Source: Plakobranchus ocellatus
Lineage: Eukaryota > Mollusca > Gastropoda > Plakobranchidae
Reading direction: 5' to 3'
DNA: 29,131 bases
NCBI GenBank assembly: GCA_019648995.1
Contig: BLXT01006926.1
Span: 2,218,300 to 2,247,430 of the forward strand
This document shows, one piece after another, positions 24,201 to 29,131 of the stretch. A program made the position numbers and the translations under genes. The notes beneath the pieces were generated by a model, which was not told the DNA's origin, ran no database searches, and was given only the letters and a program-made list of their open reading frames with translations. Each line of letters starts with the position of its first letter. The stretch's first letter is position 1.

Positions 24201-26573
24201 TTGTTTACATCTAAAGATCCCTAGCTTTTACCAGATTCATACAGCACATTGTAGATGCATGACATAACTTTGTTTATCTAAAAAGGGGGAATTTTTTTAG
24301 AATGATAGGGTTAACGAAAGTAGGAAGTGATGCTCAAGAAATAATCACAAAATGTGGAATGTAGAATTAAAAATGCAGAAACAAATTGTAGACTTTTCTG
24401 GTCGGCTTATATTCTTTCCTATTTAAACTTTGACATGATTTGGTTTGGTTTTTTTGTACATAGCCAGTCCACAACAAGGTGATCTCAGACTTTCAGGTTC
24501 TTCTTTTGGCGAAGCTCGAACCCGCAGCAGAAGAGTCCTTGCAGATCCCATGATGGATTCGCTATCCAATTTGGCACCGAGTTTATAACAAGAAATGGAT
24601 TTAAAACTTATGATCCATGCATCATTTTAAGCTAGGGATCTTCATCTAGCGCCTGAAAGTTGTAAATATTATTTGAAGCCTAGATAAGGTTGCAATTGTC
24701 GATCTTGTAACACATTTTAAACTTAACTTCAAAAAGGCATAGGTGATTCATTTACATCAAGGTAGGAGGCAAGTATGAAGAAAATACCTAAAATAGGCAA
24801 TCTGCTGAACGCTTTTGTTTGCTTTGTGATCTTACTTAAGGATGGTTAAATTTTTGTACATATAGCCTTCTCCAAGAGGGTGATCTCAGATTTTCAGCCC
24901 CTGTCAGGCTAGGGCTTTGGTGGCGACTCGAAGATCTTTGAGGAATATCTAATAGTTAAGTAGCATAATAAAAAATACACTCACCTAATTTAACTACAAA
25001 ATGAAGCTCTTGTACCGACTGAAGAAGAGAGTCATCTATAAGGAATCGCAACACTTCATAAGATTGCACTGAGTCAATAAAAGAATCAAGTTTGAGGATT
25101 TGTATACTGTCATGATGCAAACTTTTCATCACAGTATTTAATGTTTGACTTTGAAAAGAATTTCTTGCAAAATCTGCAGGATCATTTGGAACAATCACAG
25201 CACTGTAGAAAGTAGTCTTGCTTGGATTGGTGTTCATCGCATCCCCCATGCATTTTTCATGACAAAAAATGTATAATTTTGCTGCTGACAGATTCCAACT
25301 TACAAAATGTTCAAAACTGTGCTCCTTCTGTGGCCTGAAAAAAAAAAAAAAAGACTTGAACTATATTATATGTCTGGGTTACTGATCTCTTGGAAGAATA
25401 TTTCTAGTGTTCATATTGCTAAGTACTACATTCTTTTTAACACAATGTGATGTTTAAGGGTCTTCTTCTTCTTGTATGTAACCTAAGTAAGGAAATGTAA
25501 TTATTAAAAAAATATATAATCTCATTCAGAATAATATAGGACACATGGATAATATTTACAGCCTCTGCAAAGCTCTTGTTCTGACAACACAATATCATAG
25601 GTTACATTATCATTATGCGCTAAGAATTACTGGATAAGTTTTTCCAACCAGATATTTTACACTTCTAGCAAATATCAGTCTCATCCATTTTGAGATATTC
25701 ACTAAGTGTAAACACAATCTGTTCCACTTTTCTTTTAAATATTGTGCCATTTGAAATGACATATCACAGAAACTTACCCAATAGAGTACACAACTGATTT
25801 CTGGTCCTCTGATTTAAGGGAAGGTACACCTAGCTCAAAATCTAGGCAAATCAGCCACCGAGATGTATTTCCTGTAGCCAGAGAATCATTGCAGTGTAGA
25901 TGTGGTTGACTAATAAATTTCAACAGTCTGCTAGCTTCATTCTCTACACTAGACAAAAGCTGAAGTGGACTGTAATCATCCTGTATGTAAAACTGCACTC
26001 CTGCATACAACAGTGTCAGAAAACATAAGCCTGTCAGCAAGCTGCGTTTCCTCATTCTTAAACCCTGAAAAACTTTCTTCATCCTGTGGAAACAATTGTT
26101 TAAAAAGTTAATATGATCCCAAAAAATAAAAGAAGCAAGGTGAAGTGAAATAAGAAGGAATGCTCATATGTCCCAAACATTAAACTTCAATAACATTTTC
26201 TAAAATATTTTAAAGTTAGCTGGGTAACATGCATTCATTCTTCTGCAGCTACAATCTTTTTTTTATCAATTCAAACTCTTACTCAAAAAGCAAAGCACCT
26301 GTCTACATCGATATGTTTGAATCCTTTTAAGTTCAGAAACCCATACTTAATTACTGAATGAATATGTTTGCATCCATAATTTTTTAAAATTTAAGTTCAG
26401 AAACCCATACTTAATTACTGAACAATAAATTTAAGCATTCTGTTTCTTTATCTAGTCACAAATTATTTTTGCTAATCTAATACCATAAAATTACCAAGAA
26501 CTAAACTGCATTAGTCCAATTACCTACCACCCAGGACCCATGAATTTACTACTGGTATCCTAGGGGGCATCAT
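15006..26573 (-). CDS. METTL24-like: METTL24-like membrane protein with two methyltransferase-like domains (multi-exon gene)
   Basis: Hand-assembled gene; coding exons, minus strand: 26573-26524 (probable), 26083-25778, 25334-24985, 23335-23132, 22955-22914, 22349-22283, 20705-20647, 20440-20242, 17752-17639, 16998-16863, 15218-15006. Every junction is GT-AG and keeps frame. From the ATG at 26082 the product is 562 residues (579 from 26573). Visible: basic N-terminus, one membrane helix (about 14-31; type II), NDS and NTS glycosylation sequons, domain 1 (about 47-273) and domain 2 (about 345-559). Both domains carry the METTL24 plan: ENE-RLL-I helix, a C-[LI]-D-like strand, VVYSIG or IIVIRN, L-LD or FIDLQ, then a [Y/L]-[H/N]-[L]-SW-like end. 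METTL24 is a poorly characterised member of the Methyltransf_22 family. Here the usual acidic/FDPS-type motif reads FCHEK in domain 1 and FAFS in domain 2, so catalysis is doubtful. Alternatively these are two adjacent genes. Confidence 0.8.
16215..16420. repeat. Degenerate AGT/TTG trinucleotide-like tract
   Basis: Runs such as GTAGTGGTAGTAGGAAGTAG, CAGTAGTTGCTGCAATAG and ATTAGTAGT suggest an old decayed trinucleotide repeat, inside the intron between 15219 and 16862. Confidence 0.4.
16863..16998 (-). CDS. METTL24-like: METTL24-like exon, core of domain 2
   Basis: Acceptor TTTTCAAG, donor CCAAGG|GTAAAA. Encodes SRKKRKAHHVELEEILTSS and KNIMFIDLQDNWDMLFALS. ELEEIL and IMFIDLQDNWDML align with the SIL and IDVLKADLESAEWKVL blocks of METTL24. 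A basic RKKRK patch is present. Confidence 0.85.
17639..17752 (-). CDS. METTL24-like: METTL24-like exon, core of domain 2
   Basis: Acceptor CTCTTTTTCCAG, donor ATGG|GTAAGT. Encodes RNSAYKTINRAPIKGCNVF then SFAFSSQKDG and LFQFVHN. GCNVFSFAFSS corresponds to the GCEVHRFDPS block of METTL24, with the Asp-Pro lost. The longer frame across this exon is a shadow in another phase. Confidence 0.85.
17753..20241. other. Largest intron of the METTL24-like gene
   Basis: About 2.5 kb. Holds the hairpin near its 5' end, a 136-codon open frame on the minus strand (19627-20037) and a GC-richer stretch at about 19090-19420. None of these matches a family I know. Confidence 0.6.
20172..20212. repeat. Perfect 18-bp hairpin in intron
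   Basis: TATATATCTTTACAACAT, a 5-base loop TCTTC, then the exact reverse complement. It lies about 30 bases inside the intron after the donor at 20241, on the transcribed strand of the METTL24-like gene. Confidence 0.85.
20242..20440 (-). CDS. METTL24-like: METTL24-like exon, start of domain 2
   Basis: Acceptor TCTTTTTGCAG, donor ATAAG|GTAAAT, a single open frame of 65 codons. Encodes SKENEEDRLLSYIQNS, a clear echo of ENEASRLLKFISQ in domain 1, then DLLSIDLASN and QRCQIIVI, echoing WLICLD and VVYSI. Confidence 0.85.
20647..20705 (-). CDS. METTL24-like: METTL24-like 59-base linker exon
   Basis: Acceptor TTCGACAG at 20713-20706 and donor AACT|GTATGT. Encodes NGTYLLQDLFPNHFTVDKLN. An alternative acceptor 19 bases inside (CTGCAG|GATCTG) would break the frame with the upstream exon. 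Confidence 0.7.
21240..21390. other. GC-richer unidentified block in intron
   Basis: A block with GACCCGGCG, GTTACCGTACGCC and CTGGTTCCGTGATGC stands out from the AT-rich intron around it. It resembles no gene or SINE copy here. It may be an unrelated repeat fragment. Confidence 0.3.
22283..22349 (-). CDS. METTL24-like: METTL24-like linker exon
   Basis: Donor AACAA|GTGAGT is strong. The acceptor GGACAAG after a TTTCTGCTGTTCT tract is chosen because it fits the phase; the same frame is open further upstream. Encodes EYSSNEIEILKHNKY and SESIGLN. Confidence 0.6.
22434..22585 (+). mobile_element. tRNA-derived SINE, plus orientation, best copy
   Basis: A-box-like TAGCACAGTGA at 22448-22458 and B-box GGTTCAAGCCT at 22502-22512 stand at tRNA-like spacing, forming an RNA polymerase III promoter head. 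A body with GGCCTGACAGAGAGCCTGAA and GCCTGAGATCACATTGTTG follows, then an ACTGGCTAT-A-rich tail. It sits in an intron of the METTL24-like gene, about 85 bases before the acceptor of the exon at 22283-22349, opposite to the gene's direction. Confidence 0.8.
22914..22955 (-). CDS. METTL24-like: METTL24-like 42-base linker exon
   Basis: Excellent acceptor (pyrimidine run then TTTTAG) and donor CTG|GTGAGG. Only one frame is open; it reads ELLLMDLKISKST and fits the phase on both sides. It lies between the two domains. Its internal ATG could start a separate second gene. Confidence 0.65.
23132..23335 (-). CDS. METTL24-like: METTL24-like exon, end of domain 1
   Basis: Acceptor TTTCCAG. Encodes DKLEEDFIYSWYRVLYALF, TAGFRLFHTS and SCSYHLSWVKK, the strongly METTL24-like C-terminal block (FWYSLL, DFRLFHS, CYTLSWV). 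The donor ATG|GTGGGT at 23131 keeps phase with the next exon. If it is not used, the frame continues to a TAG at 23103 and the protein ends at 295 residues. Confidence 0.85.
24446..24580 (-). mobile_element. tRNA-derived SINE, minus orientation
   Basis: The reverse complement shows GGATAGCGAAT (A-box region), GGATCTGCAAGGACTCTTCT, B-box GGTTCGAGCTT, then CCTGAAAGTCTGAGATCACC and a GGCTATGTACAAAAA tail. It is colinear with the copy at 22434-22585 and lies in the intron between 23336 and 24984. Confidence 0.75.
24850..24938 (-). mobile_element. SINE 3' fragment, minus orientation
   Basis: The reverse complement retains GACTCGAAG- and GAGTCGCCACC-like B-box sequence, AGCCTGACAGGGGCTGAAAA, TCTGAGATCACC and a TATGTACAAAAATTT tail. 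The tRNA head is missing or worn. It lies about 270 bases from the previous SINE in the same intron. Confidence 0.65.
24985..25334 (-). CDS. METTL24-like: METTL24-like exon, core of domain 1
   Basis: Acceptor with a long T tract and CAG; donor TTAG|GTGAGT. Encodes GPQKEHSFEHF, LYIFCHEKC and SIQILKLDSFIDSVQSYEVL followed by FLIDDSLLQSVQELHFVVKL. These align with the HFEV, FDPS, IDVLK-D-E-EW-VL and GQL-FEIHL blocks of METTL24. FDPS is replaced by FCHE. Confidence 0.9.
25778..26083 (-). CDS. METTL24-like: METTL24-like exon with membrane anchor and start of domain 1
   Basis: Acceptor TTTCCACAG then G-ATG; donor GG|GTAAGT. Encodes MKKVFQGLRMRKR, hydrophobic SLLTGLCFLTLLYAGVQFYI, then ENEASRLLKFISQ, HCNDSLATGNTSRWLICLD and VVYSI. 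The last two align with the conserved Cys, WxxCLDD and LYSLG blocks of METTL24. Confidence 0.9.
26311..26422. repeat. 64-bp-offset direct duplication
   Basis: ATATGTTTG-ATCC then TTAAGTTCAGAAACCCATACTTAATTACTGAA occurs twice; the 32-base perfect part is at 26327-26358 and 26391-26422. It lies in the intron between 26084 and 26523, just before the MKK exon. Confidence 0.85.
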
Positions 26574-26611
26574 CAAATTAAAGGTTGCATAAAATGGCAA
26601 GTTCCAATCTA
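26524..26611 (-). CDS. METTL24-like: METTL24-like gene, probable first coding exon
   Basis: 88 bases between a good acceptor (TTCTTTCAG at 26620-26612) and donor GTAATT. The last two bases (AG) join the first G of the next exon to make Arg in frame with MKKVFQG. Two consecutive ATGs at 26573 and 26570 would add MMPPRIPVVNSWVLGGR to the N-terminus. The whole exon is open upstream of the ATGs too, but no upstream ATG is seen. If the exon is only leader, translation starts at 26082. Confidence 0.5.
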
Positions 26612-27639
26612 CTGAAAGAATAGATAAAATTAAAGTACAGTAAAAAATATAAAAAAAATCTGTGAATCCTCACATCCAATTATTGTCAGAACTTTGTAAG
26701 AAAAAACACTTTTCATTTCACACCTTGCAAAATCCTTGATTCTGATATAATATGACTCAGCTCACAGTTATCCTTACATCTGCTTGCACACCTTCAAAGG
26801 TACTCATAACTCATGTACTGACAACTTTTTGAATAAATCTCAAAATATTTGCCATTCCTCTCATATGTCTCTGCACACCATCATCCTCAATTTGTTGCTG
26901 GGCTGAAAGCACAAAGTAACATTGAAAAATAAATGTAAAGGTAATTCTATTATTTGAAGGCTATTGAAGAAATTTTTACAATTATATCATATATTTTGAA
27001 AACTTCAAGTTGGTGGTAAATTTTATAAGCAACCAGACTGGGCCATTCTGTTTAATATTTCAGAGATAAGTTTATAATATTCAAGGTAAAGAATGTTGTT
27101 TGATTACCCCAACTTAATTTCAGTCATTTCAGAGTTAGGGATGATGAAACAATAGGAATGAGCTAAGGCATAGCATAAATCTAAATCAGTGCTTAACAAC
27201 ATTGCCAAGTGCATGCCAGCACAAGAGAAAGCCTTTTAAAATGTCTCCCATTTTATGAGCTTCTCATAATTTCAGTGAATTAAAGATGATTAAGTTAATG
27301 AAGAGTCAGCTATAAAGCCACTTTATCTAATTGGTTGATAAATGAAGGCCGGAAAGCTTTTTTTAAAAATAATAGCATTGTGAAGAGCTTGCCATGAAGA
27401 CTGTCATTTGAGACACTTGAAAACATGCAAAGAATCCCCCAACAGAAATGCAAAAGTGTAGGTCCGATGTTTAGACTATGTGCTTCATAATACCTCAGGA
27501 TAAAAAGGGTATTTAATTTCATCAACACAATTTATGCAAAACTGCCCAAAAAACGCATGCACAGTTAAATGCAATTAATATCTTAATATCTTAAAGTACA
27601 GCAAAATAAGCCTAATGACACACCTCACAAAAGCCCTGA

Positions 27640-27715
27640 TACAATTGCTATTGAACAGCCCCATTGCAGATGCTATTGAACAGTCCAGTTAAAATGTTGT
27701 TGAACAGAATGTGGA
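27640..27715. repeat. Three degenerate copies of a 25-base unit
   Basis: GCTATTGAACAGCCC, GCTATTGAACAGTCC and GTTGTTGAACAGAAT follow one another at about 25-base spacing: a small minisatellite-like array. Confidence 0.7.
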
Positions 27716-28128
27716 ATAAAATTTAACCAGTGGAGTTAAAAGCAGAAGAATGCGCACACAAAATACGGTCTTTAAATGTAACAAGGAAAAAAAACTCCCA
27801 AATGTAGCTTTTAAATCTCATCAGGGAACGTAGAAACAGAGAGAGGAATGGGGAACCATAATCATGATATTTGTATCAGGCCTGGCACATGAGGAAAAAA
27901 AGAGGAGGTTTAATAGTGCAAATCAAGACATTAAAAAAAAAAAATCCACAAACTTCCACGGCCGGATCAGGAATTTCAGAATGAAGCTGACGAATTTTTG
28001 CAATTTGAGAGTGAAAATGTGGCCTCTCCTGGCACTAAAATAGTACGTAATCTATATCCACAGGTACCCTCCCCCCCCACCTCAGATCCAGTCCTGACTT
28101 CACTTTAGATGCAACTAACTCGACTTAC

Positions 28129-28222
28129 CTGCTTGGTGAAGTATGTGGCAAGCCCAGTCAATTTTGAGATCTACCAATAAAATTATCAATCCTACAAATC
28201 GGTTAATATGGGTTAAACAGAT
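28129..28222 (-). other. Possible 5' leader exon of the METTL24-like gene
   Basis: A strong donor CAAGCAG|GTAAGT ends at 28129 on the minus strand, upstream of the first acceptor at 26612. The frame that would join the next exon is open back to a TAA at about 28223-28225 but has no ATG, so this is best read as untranslated leader. The true 5' boundary is not visible. Confidence 0.35.
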
Positions 28223-28289
28223 TTATGTTCTTATCACTTGAAAAAGTTTGATGTAGCCTAGGAGACAAATTTAAGAGGAAAAAAAATCG

Positions 28290-28530
28290 TGGTCTAGATT
28301 TTACATCTAGGACTAGATCTAGACTCCATAATACTATATAGAGTCTAGGCTTGAACTTTGTCTATGTAGGTCTTATTAGATTTACCTATCATTCAAGTGT
28401 CGCCCATTTGTAACCGTTGGCGGTTTTATGGTCCAGACCTAATAATACAGATCAATATCTTATTTTATCTAAATTTAGACTTTGGGAATCAAATCTAGAT
28501 CTACATCTGATAATCTAGATCTAAATGGTA
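28290..28530. repeat. Cluster of CTAGATCT-type palindromic motifs
   Basis: GACTAGATCTAGACTC, ATCTAGATCTACATC and ATCTAGATCTAAATG occur within about 240 bases, beside further TCTAGA and GAGTCTAG copies. The same motif lies upstream of DDX49 (5631-5645). Confidence 0.6.
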
Positions 28531-28539
28531 GAAGACTTG

Positions 28540-28790
28540 ATATCGGCTTCCCAGGACGAGAGACAGCTTCGATGACCAACGAGCTGGAGCGAGGGCAAAA
28601 TTAAATACTCCTCGACAAAAGAGTGTAGTAGACCAACAGAGTATGATAAATCTAGAGCGCTTAGTGGGCAATAATACTGTGCTCAATAGAGCGGTAGCGG
28701 GCTTACAAAAGGAGGGCAAGATGCTTGGCCGCGAGCTCTGGTAGCCGTGCTCAAGCCGTAGCTTTCACTGTTCACTCAGCATGGCATCGT
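28540..28790. promoter_or_regulatory. CpG-richer stretch, promoter candidate
   Basis: In a window with few CpGs, this stretch holds many (CGATGACC, GAGCGAGG, AGAGCGCTT, GGCCGCGAGCTC, GCCGTAGC). It has higher GC than its surroundings and lies upstream of the leader donor. A further donor, CCTTTT|GTAAGC, faces the minus gene at about 28703. It could be the promoter region of the METTL24-like gene, or bidirectional. No TATA box is evident. Confidence 0.3.
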
Positions 28791-29070
28791 TTGTAAAGCA
28801 TATTGTTTAATTTTCTAAATGTTTCGCACATGTTGTGCTGTTGGATTTGTAATCAGAAAACATATATAAAAAGGATAATAAAGCATTTCATAATAATTAT
28901 AATACTGTTTTAATGTCAGTGAAATACAGTTGGGAACAACATGGCATAATAGGGCTGCGCGAGTAAAAAATTGTAGAACAATAGTCTTCTTTTGTTCCCG
29001 TCAATTCGACAATAGCAGTGTGGGTTGTGAAACCAAATAAAAGGGGCAATTAATAAGTCTAAATATATAT

Positions 29071-29131
29071 ATAGTACTAGTACTTCTACTACTACTGCTA
29101 CTGCTGCTGCTGCTGCTGCTGCTACTACTGC
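29071..29131. repeat. CTA/CTG trinucleotide microsatellite, cut by window end
   Basis: ACTACTACTGCTACTGC leads into an uninterrupted run of about eight CTG units, then CTACTACTGC to the window edge. Length and true end are unknown. Confidence 0.9.

Noticed and set aside
28501..28719. 72-codon minus-strand frame in the CpG-richer stretch
   Set aside because: Starts with TTG, no ATG and no domain; more likely part of a promoter or leader region.
29071..29131. CRISPR-like array or coding poly-Leu/Ala tract
   Set aside because: Uninterrupted CTG/CTA triplets without spacers, at the window edge and with no frame linking to any exon: a plain microsatellite.

Overview
The window looks like nuclear DNA of an animal with intron-rich genes, most plausibly a mollusc and perhaps a gastropod. 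It is AT-rich, with long non-coding stretches, GT-AG introns from under 200 bases to about 2.5 kb, a tRNA-derived SINE family, decayed LINE reverse transcriptases, MITE-like inverted-repeat elements and CTAGATCT-type motifs. The phylum is inference; the animal origin is well supported by the genes. I can support three genes, all on the minus strand.

Left part (1-7.4 kb): no recognisable gene in the first 4.1 kb, only one copy of an interspersed repeat (about 2707-3155) and a reversed SINE (about 3590-3712). A complete, apparently intronless DDX49 (DEAD-box RNA helicase of ribosome biogenesis) lies at 4169-5581. Just upstream on the same strand is a 58-codon microprotein gene at 5999-6175 whose product matches vertebrate mitoregulin (MTLN), a mitochondrial membrane microprotein. 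A decayed second copy of the DDX49 5' end lies at about 7119-7227, on the far side of the microprotein gene.

Middle part (7.4-15 kb): a graveyard of mobile elements. It holds a LINE C-terminal relic (about 7800-8170), a CR1/Jockey-like reverse-transcriptase relic with a decayed YADD box (about 8860-9180), a MITE with about 38-bp inverted ends (10299-10695), a second copy of the interspersed repeat (12671-13067) and simple repeats. No host gene was seen.

Right part (15-28.8 kb): one long gene assembled by hand from splice sites and reading phase. Ten coding exons from 26083 down to 15006 join in a single frame to give a 562-residue protein. A probable additional 5' exon (26524-26611) adds an upstream ATG, and a possible leader exon ends at 28129. 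The product is a type II membrane protein of the METTL24 family carrying two diverged copies of the methyltransferase-like domain in tandem, both lacking the expected acidic/Asp-Pro motif. Its introns carry SINEs, a perfect 18-bp hairpin next to a splice donor, and a 136-codon ORF of unknown status. A CpG-richer stretch at about 28.54-28.79 kb is the best promoter candidate. The window ends in a CTG/CTA trinucleotide repeat.

The most notable points are the invertebrate mitoregulin homologue, the tandem-domain METTL24-like protein with a possible one-domain isoform, and the DDX49 fragment flanking the microprotein gene.
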